64,000 bases of DNA from Halalkalicoccus paucihalophilus (lineage in GTDB: Archaea; Halobacteriota; Halobacteria; Halobacteriales; Halalkalicoccaceae). A model generated the notes under the pieces. That model was not told the origin of the DNA. It worked only from the letters and a program-made list of their open reading frames with translations, and did no database searches. A program made the translations under genes and the position numbers. The stretch covers positions 396,001 to 460,000 of the forward strand of contig NZ_LTAZ01000005.1 in assembly GCF_001593955.1 (NCBI RefSeq), given 5' to 3'. Shown here one piece after another: positions 40,677-49,597 of this stretch (its first letter is position 1; each line of letters starts with the position of its first letter).

Positions 40677-41516
40677 TCACGTCGAGCGGTCGGCGACGCG
40701 AGCGCGCTCGCGGATCCGTTCTGCCCGTGCGATCAGCGGCGCGTCGATCATCTCGTCGTCGACGCGGAAGACGCCCCGTCCGTCCTCGTCGGCCCGGTCC
40801 CGTGCATCGAGGACGCGCTCGGCCCACTCGACCTCCTCGGAATCGGGCGTGAACGCCCCGTTGATCGGCCCCACCTGGCCGGGATGGATCGCCATCTTGC
40901 CGTCGTAGCCGAGGCCGATCGCGAATCGGGTCTCCTCGACGAGGCCCTCGCGGTCCTCGATGTCGGTGTAGACGGTGTCGATCGCCTCGCAGTGGGCGGC
41001 GCTCGCGGCGATCACGACGCGCTCGCGGGCGTAGAGCACCTCCGTTCCCTCGGGAGTGCGGGTCGCGCCGACGTCCGCCGCGAGGTCCTCCGCACCGAAG
41101 ACGAGCGCGTCGACGGCCTCGTGGGCGGCGATCTCGGGGGCGGCAAGCACGCCCGCCGCGTTCTCGATCAGCGCGAGTACCGAAAGCGCGTCGCCGAACT
41201 CGTCGACTCGCGCCACGAGCGCTTCGACTGACGCCTCGCCGGTGACCTTCGGCAACATGAGGCTGTCGGGTCGTGCGCGATCGAGGATCGCGAGGTCCTC
41301 GCCGAACTCGGGGTTGACCCGGACGCAGACCTCACTCTCGGGGTCGAACTCGGGATCCCCGAGGAGATCGGCGACCGCCTCGCGTGCCGCCGGCTTGCGG
41401 TCGGGGGCGACGGCGTCCTCCAGATCGAAGACGATCACGTCCGCGCCCGCCGCGGGCGCTTTGCGGAGCATCTCGGGACGATCGCCGGGGGTGAACATGA
41501 CGCTACGGCGAGTCAT
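40677..41516 (-). CDS. HpcH/HpaI/CitE-type CoA-ester lyase (malyl-CoA lyase-like)
   Basis: 279 residues from the ATG at 41516 (RRSVMFTPGDRPEMLRKAPA). CitE-like TIM-barrel enzyme: VIVFDLEDAVAPDRKPAARE, VRVNPEFGEDLAILDRARPD, LIENAAGVLAAPEIAAHEAV and the metal-binding glutamate and aspartate region DALVFGAEDLAADVGATR. The length and stand-alone form fit haloarchaeal malyl-CoA/beta-methylmalyl-CoA lyase, which makes glyoxylate and propionyl-CoA in the methylaspartate cycle. Citramalyl-CoA lyase is an alternative. Confidence 0.88.
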   Translation of the reverse strand: MTRRSVMFTPGDRPEMLRKAPAAGADVIVFDLEDAVAPDRKPAAREAVADLLGDPEFDPESEVCVRVNPEFGEDLAILDRARPDSLMLPKVTGEASVEALVARVDEFGDALSVLALIENAAGVLAAPEIAAHEAVDALVFGAEDLAADVGATRTPEGTEVLYARERVVIAASAAHCEAIDTVYTDIEDREGLVEETRFAIGLGYDGKMAIHPGQVGPINGAFTPDSEEVEWAERVLDARDRADEDGRGVFRVDDEMIDAPLIARAERIRERARVADRST

Positions 41517-41606
41517 GGGGAGGCGTTCGGACGCGATCCATATCGGTGTACCCATCGCTGGGACAAGAGAACAGGTTTATCTCGCCGTTGCCCGAACGGT
41601 CCCACC

Positions 41607-42176
41607 GTGAACGGCTCGACGAGCGGGGTGGCGCTCCTCCTGAGCGGGGGACTGGCCGTCGGGGGGATCGAGAGTGCGCAAGCGATCGTCGAGACGGCGA
41701 CGGGATGGCCCGGCGTCGGGATCGTCTTCGCGTACTCGTTTCTCATCGCCTTTGCCCTCCCGGGGCCGAGCGAGATCGTGCTGGTCGCGCCGCTGGACAT
41801 CGCCCCCTCGCGCGCTGTGACGCTCGGCGTCATCGTACTGACGAGTGCGGTCGGCAAAGCGATCGGGAGTCTGGTCGCGTTCCACATCGGGCAGGAAGCG
41901 AAACAGTCCGGCCCGCTCATTCGGTGGCTCGAACGCTCCCGGTTCGACGTCGTCTCGTGGTCCCAGAAGCGAGCAGTCGAGATCGCCCAGAGATACGGCT
42001 ACGCGGGACTCGCACTCGCACTCTGTGTTCCCTTCTTTCCGGACACCATCTCCCTGTACGCCTTCGCCGTCCTCGAGGAGAACTACTGGAAGTTCGCCGT
42101 GGCGACGTTCGCCGGGAGTCTCGGGCGTCTCCTCGTGACGCTCGGCGTCTTCGGCGGGGCGATCAGCCTCGTCTGA
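41607..42176 (+). CDS. VTT/SNARE-associated (DedA-like) membrane protein
   Basis: 189 residues from a GTG start, with four or five hydrophobic helices. The re-entrant block FALPGPSEIVLVAPLDIAPS and the motif GYAGLALALCVPFFPDTIS fit the VTT fold, a lipid-scramblase-like domain. Role in archaea unknown. Divergent from the CoA-ester lyase gene with 90 bp between, and 74 bp before the Lrp-type regulator. Confidence 0.8.
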   Translation: MNGSTSGVALLLSGGLAVGGIESAQAIVETATGWPGVGIVFAYSFLIAFALPGPSEIVLVAPLDIAPSRAVTLGVIVLTSAVGKAIGSLVAFHIGQEAKQSGPLIRWLERSRFDVVSWSQKRAVEIAQRYGYAGLALALCVPFFPDTISLYAFAVLEENYWKFAVATFAGSLGRLLVTLGVFGGAISLV

Positions 42177-42250
42177 GCCGTGAACCGGTCGTCCCGACGC
42201 GTGAAACGAGGAGACGAGGACTGATTGCCTCGCCGGACGAACACCCCCAT

Positions 42251-43003
42251 ATGCAGGAACGACTCGACGACATCGACAAGCGCATCCTCTACTACCTCCG
42301 GGTGGACGCGCGAAACACGAGCGCACCCATGATCGCAGAGGAGGTCGACGTCTCGGCGGCGACGATCCGCAACCGCATCGACCAGCTCGAAGACCGGGGG
42401 ATCATCCAGGGCTATCACGCCGAGATCGACTACGAGATCGCCGAGGGAAGGCTGATGAACATCTTCCTCTGTAACGCCTCGACGGACGCCGACGACGTCG
42501 TCGCCCGCGTCCTGCAGGTTCCGGGCGTGGTTCACGTCCGCTCGACGATGACCGGCCGCGAGAACCTCCACGTACAGGCGATCGGGACCGATACGGGGGA
42601 CTTGACTCGGATCAAGCGCGAACTCGCGGATCTCGGTCTCGAGATCGAGGACGAAGGGCTGGTCAACGGCGAGTACTACCGCCCCTACGACCAGTACGGG
42701 CCGGCCGCGACCCACGAGCGAAGCCCACTGACGGATTTCATGACCCTCTCGGGCGGCGCGGAGGTGGTCGAGATCCCCATCAAGGACGGCGCGCCTGTCG
42801 CCGGGCGAACCATCGAGGAGAGCGTCGAGGAGGGAATCCTCGACGAGGACGTGCTGGTGATCGCCGTCGAGCGCGATGACGAGGTCATCACGCCGCGGGG
42901 CGAGACCGACCTCCGGGTCGGGGACGTCCTGACGGTCTTCTCGCGGCGGGGCGTCCAGGACCACTTGCTGGAGGCGGTCACCGGTATCACGGTGACGCGC
43001 TGA
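42251..43003 (+). CDS. Lrp/AsnC-type regulator with C-terminal TrkA-C (RCK_C) domain
   Basis: 250 residues. N-terminal winged helix LDDIDKRILYYLRVDARNTS, SAATIRNRIDQLEDRGIIQG; an AsnC-like ligand part (about 70-145) follows; then a TrkA-C domain at about 165-248 (EIPIKDGAPVAGRTIEESVE, GETDLRVGDVLTVFSRRG). TrkA-C domains sense small ligands in potassium channels. It stands 94 bp before an APC transporter on the same strand, so it likely controls that gene and responds to amino acids or ions. Confidence 0.9.
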   Translation: MQERLDDIDKRILYYLRVDARNTSAPMIAEEVDVSAATIRNRIDQLEDRGIIQGYHAEIDYEIAEGRLMNIFLCNASTDADDVVARVLQVPGVVHVRSTMTGRENLHVQAIGTDTGDLTRIKRELADLGLEIEDEGLVNGEYYRPYDQYGPAATHERSPLTDFMTLSGGAEVVEIPIKDGAPVAGRTIEESVEEGILDEDVLVIAVERDDEVITPRGETDLRVGDVLTVFSRRGVQDHLLEAVTGITVTR

Positions 43004-43013
43004 GGTGATTTCG

Positions 43014-43048
43014 CTATCGAAAATATCTATCTCTTCAATTTGCGATAG
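43014..43048. promoter_or_regulatory. AT-rich inverted repeat upstream of the APC transporter
   Basis: CTATCG (43014-43019) and CGATAG (43043-43048) face each other across 23 AT-rich bases, and a further GATAGT follows at 43051-43056. This lies between the Lrp-type regulator and the APC gene, a natural operator place; CTTTTGAAT at 43070-43078 could be the TATA element of the GTG start at 43098. Confidence 0.45.
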
Positions 43049-43097
43049 TTGATAGTGACTGTAGTGGACTTTTGAATGCGGATTTACTTCTACGATC

Positions 43098-45491
43098 GTG
43101 GTAGAGAAAACACGCACCCTCGATTTCAAGATCGCGTTCGCGCTGGGGCTGGGGACTATGATCGCCGCCGGTATCTTCTCGCTGTCGGGGCGGGCGGTCT
43201 ACGAGATCGGCTCCAGTGCCGTCATCGCGTTCGTCATCGCCGCTCTCATCGCCAGTATCACCGCTGCCAGTTACTCCGAATTCGCCTCGATCTACTCCGA
43301 GAACGGCGGCGGGTATCTCTTTTCGTCACGTACCTTCGAAAACGAGTACCTCCTGTTCGGGATCGGCGCCTCGCTGTTTATGGGCTACTGTGCGACGACC
43401 GCCTTCTATCTCGGGACGATGGACCACTGGGTCGAGCAGTTCGTCTTCGCACCAGCCCTCGGACTACTAGGATTGGGGGAAATCCACCTCCCCGGCGGAG
43501 TGTGGGGGATCCTGACCGCGCTCGCCCTCGGCGGGCTGAACGCGCAGGGAACCGAAGAGAGCGGTACCTTCCAGTTGATGGTCACCGGTGCGAAAGTGGT
43601 GGTTCTCTTCGCCTTCATCGGCGGCGCGGTCGCCTACGCCGGCCCCACGCAGGCGACAACCACGTTTGCGACGGGGTTCGAGTTCGGCGATCCCGCCGGC
43701 ATCGTCTCGATCGCCGCGCTGGCCTTTATCACCTTCTTCGGCTTTTCGGCGATCGCCGCAAGCGCCGGCGAGATCATCGAACCCCGAAAGACGGTCCCGA
43801 CGGCGATCGCCGCCTCGATCGTTACAGTCACGATTCTCTACACGTTCGTCATCGTCGCGATGGTCAACGCCCCGGTCGATGACTCGGTGCTGCGGGCCGG
43901 CGAAACGGCGATGGGGACCGTCGCCGCTTCCTTTATGGGTCCGGCCGGGCAGGCGCTCATCGTCGCGGGCGCGATCTTCTCGATGGTCTCGGCCTCGAAC
44001 GCGTCGATCCTCGCCGCCGCGAGCATCGGGGACCTGATGGGCCGACAGGGTCAGGGCCCGCGGTCGTTCTCGCGCATTCATCAGGAGTACAACACGCCCT
44101 TCTGGAGCATCGTCGCCGTCACCGGGGTGATCGTCCTGCTGATCACGGTGTTCGTCGGGCTGTTCCCCGCCGAGGGCGGGCTCTCGGGTGCGGTCCCGTT
44201 CGCGCTCGGACTCGAGGGGCTGACCGGCTTTGCGAACATGAACCTGCTCGCGCCGCTGGCGGTCGTCAACGTCTCGCTGATCGTCAGCCGGCGGCGCTTT
44301 CCCGACATCGACCGGCCCTTCTCGGTTCCGGCGGTGCCGTGGTTGCCGATCGTCGGCGTCCTCGCGAACCTCGCGCTGATCACGAACCTCCCGCCGGTCG
44401 GCATCGTCGTCGCCGTGCTCGTCGAGGCGGTCTTCGTCGTCGCCTACATCGTCTGGGGCGGGGCACCCGACCGCGAGGAGTTGATCGAGAAGACCGTCGC
44501 CGCCCGGCGGGTCACCGCAAACGGTGGTCGGGGAGTCGAAACATCTGGAGTACCGGCAGCCGACGGTGAGACGGTCCCCTCGATCGAGGACGACACCGAA
44601 CCGTTGGTCACCGACGCCAAATCCGTCGCCGAGGACCGCTATCAGGTGCTCGTCCCGATCGAACGCCCCGACCGGGCGGCACACTACGCCCGTCTGGCGG
44701 CCGATATCGGCCGACTGTACGGTGACGACCCGGTCGTACGCCTGCTCAACGTCACGGAGATCCCCGATCAGACGGGGAGCGACGCCGTCATCGACACCGC
44801 GATCAAGCGTGCCGACCGCATCGAGGAGGAACTCGGCACCGTTCGCGAGGACCTCGAGGCGACGGTTCTCGTCGAGGGCCACATCAGCCGGAACGTCGTC
44901 TTCGACATCCTCACGACCGCCCGCGAGGAGTCCGCCGACCGGATCGTCATGGGTTATCCCGAGGGGCGGCCCGACATCACCGAAGCGGTCGAGTACAAGG
45001 CGCCCTGTGACGTTCTCTTCGTCAGCGGGATGGACGAGGCGCTCGACTTCTCGACGATCACCATCGGGGTCGGGGGCGGTCCCCACCACGACCGCCTGCT
45101 CGACGTGGCGAGCCAACTCGCCCATCGCGGGACGACCGTTCACGTCGTCAACGTCGAACCGACCGGGACGAGCGGCACCGCGGAGGACGTCGAGCGGACG
45201 CTCGAGCGCTTCGACGAACAGGACCGGATCGAGGTCCACACGATCGAGGCCGAGGACGTCGTCGAGGCGCTTCTCGACGTCGCGACCGACGTCGGCGGTC
45301 CGCTGCTGGTCGGGGCCTCGCGCAACCGCGTGTTCCGGCGCTCCATATTCGGGAGCAACGCCGACCGGGTGGTTCGACGCTCCTCGCTCGACGTTCCGGT
45401 ACTGGTCTACGCCAGCGAGACCGGCCTCCGCGGTCGAGTGCAGCCGGCGCTGTTCTTGCCCTATCGGTATCTCCTGAAACTCAGGTCGTAA
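43098..45491 (+). CDS. APC-family transporter with C-terminal universal stress (UspA) domains
   Basis: 797 residues. Residues about 10-460 form an amino acid/polyamine/organocation carrier with 12 helices (FALGLGTMIAAGIFSLSGRA with the GIF substrate motif; FFGFSAIAASAGEIIEPRKT). Residues about 510-785 hold two UspA-like domains (YQVLVPIERPDRAAHYARLA and GASRNRVFRRSIFGSNADRV). GTG start, preceded by the operator-like repeat. Likely amino-acid uptake or efflux under control of the upstream Lrp-type gene; substrate not determinable. Confidence 0.92.
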   Translation: MVEKTRTLDFKIAFALGLGTMIAAGIFSLSGRAVYEIGSSAVIAFVIAALIASITAASYSEFASIYSENGGGYLFSSRTFENEYLLFGIGASLFMGYCATTAFYLGTMDHWVEQFVFAPALGLLGLGEIHLPGGVWGILTALALGGLNAQGTEESGTFQLMVTGAKVVVLFAFIGGAVAYAGPTQATTTFATGFEFGDPAGIVSIAALAFITFFGFSAIAASAGEIIEPRKTVPTAIAASIVTVTILYTFVIVAMVNAPVDDSVLRAGETAMGTVAASFMGPAGQALIVAGAIFSMVSASNASILAAASIGDLMGRQGQGPRSFSRIHQEYNTPFWSIVAVTGVIVLLITVFVGLFPAEGGLSGAVPFALGLEGLTGFANMNLLAPLAVVNVSLIVSRRRFPDIDRPFSVPAVPWLPIVGVLANLALITNLPPVGIVVAVLVEAVFVVAYIVWGGAPDREELIEKTVAARRVTANGGRGVETSGVPAADGETVPSIEDDTEPLVTDAKSVAEDRYQVLVPIERPDRAAHYARLAADIGRLYGDDPVVRLLNVTEIPDQTGSDAVIDTAIKRADRIEEELGTVREDLEATVLVEGHISRNVVFDILTTAREESADRIVMGYPEGRPDITEAVEYKAPCDVLFVSGMDEALDFSTITIGVGGGPHHDRLLDVASQLAHRGTTVHVVNVEPTGTSGTAEDVERTLERFDEQDRIEVHTIEAEDVVEALLDVATDVGGPLLVGASRNRVFRRSIFGSNADRVVRRSSLDVPVLVYASETGLRGRVQPALFLPYRYLLKLRS

Positions 45492-45570
45492 CTCGCGATC
45501 CGGGTCGATCGGGCGAGCCGGTCCCGGAGAACCCCACAGCGTTTTTCCCCGCGCGCGTCGATCCGGAGAT

Positions 45571-46023
45571 ATGTCCGGTCTGTACTACGAGGAGTTCGAG
45601 GTGGGCGAGACGATCGAACACGAGAAACGTCGGACGATAAGCGAGGCCGACAATCAACGCTTCTGTGACATGACGATGAACCAACAGCCCCTTCACCTCG
45701 ACGGCGAGTTCGCTTCCGAGACGGAGTTCGGCGAACGCCTCGTCAACGGCCTCTACACGATGAGCCTCGCCGTCGGACTGACGATCCCCGAGACCACCGA
45801 CGGTACCATCGTGGCGAACCTCTCGTACGACGACGTCTCACACCCCGCACCGGTGTTTCACGGCGATACGATCCGCGCTCGGTCGACGGTCACCGAGAAA
45901 CGCGAGACCTCCGACGGCGGGCGCGGCGTCGTCACGATGCACGTCGAAGTCCTGAACCAGGACGACGAGGTGGTCTGTGCGTTCGATCGGACGGTCCTCT
46001 CGTTGAAGGCTAGCTCACAGTGA
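45571..46023 (+). CDS. MaoC-family (R)-specific dehydratase
   Basis: 150-residue hot-dog fold protein, length of single-domain (R)-enoyl-CoA hydratases. The hydratase motif region NQRFCDMTMNQQPLHLDGEF carries the Asp/His-type active-site segment, then GLYTMSLAVGLTIPET and HPAPVFHGDTIRARSTVTEK follow. It is too short to be the two-domain mesaconyl-CoA hydratase. Its 3' end overlaps the next convergent gene by 14 bp. Confidence 0.88.
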   Translation: MSGLYYEEFEVGETIEHEKRRTISEADNQRFCDMTMNQQPLHLDGEFASETEFGERLVNGLYTMSLAVGLTIPETTDGTIVANLSYDDVSHPAPVFHGDTIRARSTVTEKRETSDGGRGVVTMHVEVLNQDDEVVCAFDRTVLSLKASSQ

Positions 46024-46342
46024 CGATCAACGCGGCGTTGACCAGCGAGGCGATCGTCCACGGGATCGCGAGCCCCAGCGGAACGATCGCGGTATAGCCG
46101 ACGGGGAGCACGGCCCGTCCGGCAAGTCCGACCCCGAGCGCGAGGAGTTTGAGCGCGCCGAGCGCAGCGTACCCGAACCGCTCGAGCGCGACGCGGGCGA
46201 CCGGGTTTCCCTCGATCAGTCCTCGTTCGATCCCGTAGTAGGTGAGGGCGGTATCGGCGACCATCGCGAGGACGACGATTCCCCAGAGGGCCGCCTCGTG
46301 TCGGGAGAGCGCCTCCCAGACGCCCGCCTCGTGTGTCACCAT
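46010..46342 (-). CDS. DUF5658-like membrane protein
   Basis: 110 residues, three or four hydrophobic helices. The segment MVADTALTYYGIERGLIEGN followed by PVAR matches the pattern of this archaeal family (Asp, LT, Gly, Glu-x-NP). Function unknown. Convergent with the MaoC gene and 63 bp upstream of the carboxylase stop region. Confidence 0.75.
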   Translation of the reverse strand: MVTHEAGVWEALSRHEAALWGIVVLAMVADTALTYYGIERGLIEGNPVARVALERFGYAALGALKLLALGVGLAGRAVLPVGYTAIVPLGLAIPWTIASLVNAALIVTVS

Positions 46343-46405
46343 CCCCCGGACGTTCGGAGGCCGACGCTATCGTTATTACCCCTCTAGAAACCGATAAGAG
46401 AGATG

Positions 46406-48103
46406 CTAAAGCACCGTCCCGTGCTTCTTATCGGGGAGGTCCTTCTCGAGGCCCTCGTAGAAGGCAAAGCGGTTGACGAGTTCCTCGCGCAGGTCGCTCG
46501 GCGGGACGATCTCGTCGATCACGACCTCGCTCGCCATCCGGTGGACGTCGATGTCTTCCCGATACTCCTCGCGCAGCTCGGCCTCGCGTGCGGCCCGTTC
46601 CTCGGCATCGTTGATATCGTCGAGTTTGTTGCGGTAGACGGCGTTGACCGCCGCCTCGGGACCCATGATTCCGATCTCTCCCGACGGGAGCGCGATCGTG
46701 CTCTCGGGGTCGTAGGCGGGCCCGCTCATCGCGTAGATCCCCGCACCGTAGGCTTTTCGTACGACGACGCACTGTTTCGGGACCGTCGCCGAGGAGGTCG
46801 CGTAGATCATCTTCTTTCCCTTCTCGAGGATGGCGTCCTTCTCGACGCCGGAGCCGGCCATGAAGCCGGGGGTGTCACAGAGATAGAGCAGGGGGACCTC
46901 GTAGGCGTCTGATTTCCAGATGAACTCGGCGGCCTTCTCGGCGGCGTCGGGGAAGATCGCCCCCGCGCGGTGGTTCGGCTGGTTGGCGATAATTCCCACA
47001 GGACGGCCGTCGATCCGCGCGTAGGCGGTGATGATCTCGCTTCCGTAGTCGGGTTTGAGTTCGAAATAGCTGTCCCGGTCGACCACCCGCTCGATCACGT
47101 CGGCCATATCGTAGCCCCGGTTGGGCTCGCTCGGAACCACCGAGTCGATCCCCTCGGGCGAGCGTTTCGGGGGTTTGGGCTCCCCTTGTGGAGGTTTCTC
47201 GCCCGCCTTGTCGGGCAGGTAGGTGATCAACTGCGAGACGAGTTTTCGGGCGTGTTCCTCGTCGCGGGCCACGAGGTCCGCGGAGCCGGAGTGTTCGGCG
47301 TGAATCCGCGGGCCGCCCAACTCCTGCATATCGATCTCCTCGCCGGTGACCATCCGCACCATTCTGGGGGAAGCGATCGCCATCGCGCTCATCCCCTCGA
47401 CCATGACGGTGAAATCCGCGAAGACGGGGGTGTACGCGGCCCCGGCGATACACGGCCCATAAAGCACACAGATCTGGGGTGCTCTCCCCGAAAGCATCGA
47501 GTGGTTGTAGTAGTACTTCCCGATCCCCTCGCGGTTCGCGAAAAAGCCCCGTTGCTGGTCGATTCTTCCTCCAGAAGAGTCCATCAGATAGAGCACCGGT
47601 TTGCCGCTCTTGAGCGCGCGCTGTTGCATCCGGAGGAACTTCTCGACGCCTTTGCCGGCCATGCTGCCGGCCTTGACGGTGAAGTCGTTGGCCATGAAGT
47701 GGACCTCTCGGTCCTCGAACTCCGCGGCCCCGGTGAGCAGGCCGTCGGCGGGCAGGCGGTCCTCGGAATCGAACTCGGCGAACTTCCCGTCCTCGAACAG
47801 GGGTCCGTCGGGGAACCACAGGTCGAGGCGGTCCCGGACGAACAGTTTGCCCTGCTCGGGGAGGCGCTCTTTGTACTTCTCGGGACCGCCACGTTCGATC
47901 TCCTCGATCTCCTCACGAAGGAGTTGCTCGCGCTCGGTCGGTCCGAGATCGTCCTCGTACTCGACGCTCGCCTCCTGTACGACGGTCGGTTCCTCGTCGT
48001 CACCGACGTAGACCTCGACCTCGCTCTCGACGTGTTCTGCGAGCGCGGCGGCGATCGCGGAGGCCTCCTCCTCGCTCGCACCCGCGCTGATCCGGACGTC
48101 CAT
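46406..48103 (-). CDS. pccB: acyl-CoA carboxylase carboxyltransferase (beta) subunit with fused epsilon-like N-terminus
   Basis: 565 residues. About 85-560 is the carboxyltransferase (LYLMDSSGGRIDQQRGFFAN, CVLYGPCIAGAAYTPVFADF, GIIANQPNHRAGAIFPDAAE, GSGVEKDAILEKGKKMIYA). It moves carboxyl from biotin to propionyl-, acetyl- or methylcrotonyl-CoA. Residues 1-60 (RISAGASEEEASAIAAALAE and an acidic linker) resemble the small epsilon/PccX protein of haloarchaeal propionyl-CoA carboxylase, usually separate. The biotin carboxylase partner is not in this window. Acyl specificity is inferred. Confidence 0.88.
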   Translation of the reverse strand: MDVRISAGASEEEASAIAAALAEHVESEVEVYVGDDEEPTVVQEASVEYEDDLGPTEREQLLREEIEEIERGGPEKYKERLPEQGKLFVRDRLDLWFPDGPLFEDGKFAEFDSEDRLPADGLLTGAAEFEDREVHFMANDFTVKAGSMAGKGVEKFLRMQQRALKSGKPVLYLMDSSGGRIDQQRGFFANREGIGKYYYNHSMLSGRAPQICVLYGPCIAGAAYTPVFADFTVMVEGMSAMAIASPRMVRMVTGEEIDMQELGGPRIHAEHSGSADLVARDEEHARKLVSQLITYLPDKAGEKPPQGEPKPPKRSPEGIDSVVPSEPNRGYDMADVIERVVDRDSYFELKPDYGSEIITAYARIDGRPVGIIANQPNHRAGAIFPDAAEKAAEFIWKSDAYEVPLLYLCDTPGFMAGSGVEKDAILEKGKKMIYATSSATVPKQCVVVRKAYGAGIYAMSGPAYDPESTIALPSGEIGIMGPEAAVNAVYRNKLDDINDAEERAAREAELREEYREDIDVHRMASEVVIDEIVPPSDLREELVNRFAFYEGLEKDLPDKKHGTVL

Positions 48104-48221
48104 ACCCCGTTTGTGCGGGGCGATTTGAAACCGTTTTCCATTGAGGATTCGGACACCGACTCGGTCGTGCCGGGGATCGCCACCAGTTTTTAGTGAACGC
48201 CTGTAATTACATCTAATTACG

Positions 48222-48422
48222 ATGGTCGACGAGCACGCAGCGGAAACCGACGGGCGAGTCTCGCGGTACGACCTGCTCCTCGGGCTGATCCCCGGCGTGT
48301 ACGCCCTCGGTATCGCCGCACAGACGCTGGTCTCGATCTCGTTGCCGGTGGTACTCGTTCTCGCCTCGGTCGTCGCGGCGACCGGCGTGTTCGACGCGCT
48401 CGTCGTCCACCCGCCGGCGTAG
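48222..48422 (+). CDS. small two-helix membrane protein
   Basis: 66 residues, start ATG 48222, with hydrophobic helices at about 15-35 and 38-60 (LLLGLIPGVYALGIAAQTLV). It is divergent from the carboxylase gene. AT-rich CAGTTTTTAGTGA about 30 nt before the ATG could be its promoter. Function unknown. Confidence 0.72.
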   Translation: MVDEHAAETDGRVSRYDLLLGLIPGVYALGIAAQTLVSISLPVVLVLASVVAATGVFDALVVHPPA

Positions 48423-48498
48423 GGTTCGTCACCGGTTCGCAGACAGCAGGTGCAAGCCCAACGTTTGGGCGGTATCGCCGTTCACGGTCGAGCACACG

Positions 48499-49590
48499 AT
48501 GAGCACTGCGAGACACGACGTTCGCGAACGGATCGAAGCAGTAGAGAACGCGTCAGCCGATCGGACGGCCCTCGTCACGGTCGCGGTCCCGCCGGAGGAG
48601 GACTTGGAGGCGGTTCGAAACCGGATCGAACGCGACCACGCCCAGTCCGAGTACGGCGATTCGGGGCCGACCAACAGCGACGTCGAGGAGAGCCTCGAGG
48701 AGCTCCGGGGGATCCTGCGCGAGTACGAGACGGTCCCCGAGAACGGGCTGGTCGCCTACGTCGGCGTCGTCGACGAGGAGCTCGTCGAATACGTCTTCGA
48801 CGACCTGCCAGTCCCGATCGAGGAGTTCGTCTACGAACAGGCCAACGAGTTCGACACCGACCCCCTCGAGAGCATGACCGAGCCGTCTGCGACCTACGGG
48901 CTGCTGGTCGTCGAGCGCGGCGAAGCGGCCCTCGGGCGCCTCGAGGGCGAGGAGGTCGTCCCGATCGACACGATGGAAAACGAGGTCGCGGAGGAGACGC
49001 CCTCCCTGGATAATGCGCCCGAGGAGGCAGACGGCGGGGATCTCGAGGGGCGACAGACCGAGTGGAAGGAGGGATTCTTCGACGACGTGGCCGACGCCGC
49101 AGAACGCGCGTTTCTCGGCGAGAACCCCGTCGACGAACTCCTCGTCGGCGGGACCGAGATCACGGTCGAGGAGTTCACCGGCGACGACCGGCTCGATCAC
49201 CGGCTTCGTGATCGGCTCGCCGGCACCTACACCGTCGAGTACGCCCCCGAGCAGGGGCTCAGACAGCTCGCCGAGCGAGCAGAAGACCAGCTCACCGACG
49301 CCGAGGACCTCCCCGCCCGCGAGGCGCTCGAGGAGTTCTTCGACGCGGTGGATGACGGCGAAGAGGTCGTCTACGGGCGCGAAAACGTGGACGAAGCGCT
49401 GACCTACGACGCCGTCGAGACGCTGCTGCTCTCTGAGTCGGTCCCCGCCGAGGAGGCGAGCGAACTGGCCGAGCGCGCGGAGGAGATCGAGGCCGATCAC
49501 GTGCTCGTCCCGACGGAAATCGAGCGCGGCGAGCAGTTCGAGGAGGCGTTCGACGGCTACGGCGCGCTGTTGCGCTTCGAGATCGAGTAG
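48499..49590 (+). CDS. Vms1/Ankzf1-like (eRF1-related) peptidyl-tRNA hydrolase-type protein
   Basis: 363 residues resembling archaeal release factor relatives: an eRF1 domain-2-like core (ENGLVAYVGVVDEELVEYVF, PSATYGLLVVERGEAALGRL) and C-terminal half with DELLVGGTEITVEEF and the eRF1 domain-3-like YDAVETLLLSESVPAEEASE. No GGQ loop is visible, which separates it from canonical aRF1. Such proteins are grouped with Vms1/Ankzf1, which release stalled chains from ribosomes. Role here inferred by family. Confidence 0.82.
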   Translation: MSTARHDVRERIEAVENASADRTALVTVAVPPEEDLEAVRNRIERDHAQSEYGDSGPTNSDVEESLEELRGILREYETVPENGLVAYVGVVDEELVEYVFDDLPVPIEEFVYEQANEFDTDPLESMTEPSATYGLLVVERGEAALGRLEGEEVVPIDTMENEVAEETPSLDNAPEEADGGDLEGRQTEWKEGFFDDVADAAERAFLGENPVDELLVGGTEITVEEFTGDDRLDHRLRDRLAGTYTVEYAPEQGLRQLAERAEDQLTDAEDLPAREALEEFFDAVDDGEEVVYGRENVDEALTYDAVETLLLSESVPAEEASELAERAEEIEADHVLVPTEIERGEQFEEAFDGYGALLRFEIE

Positions 49591-49597
49591 TCCGCAG

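Noticed and set aside
43467-45239. 590-residue open frame on the minus strand
   Set aside because: Antisense to the APC-UspA gene; composition of Asp/Arg/Gly shadow, no family motif.
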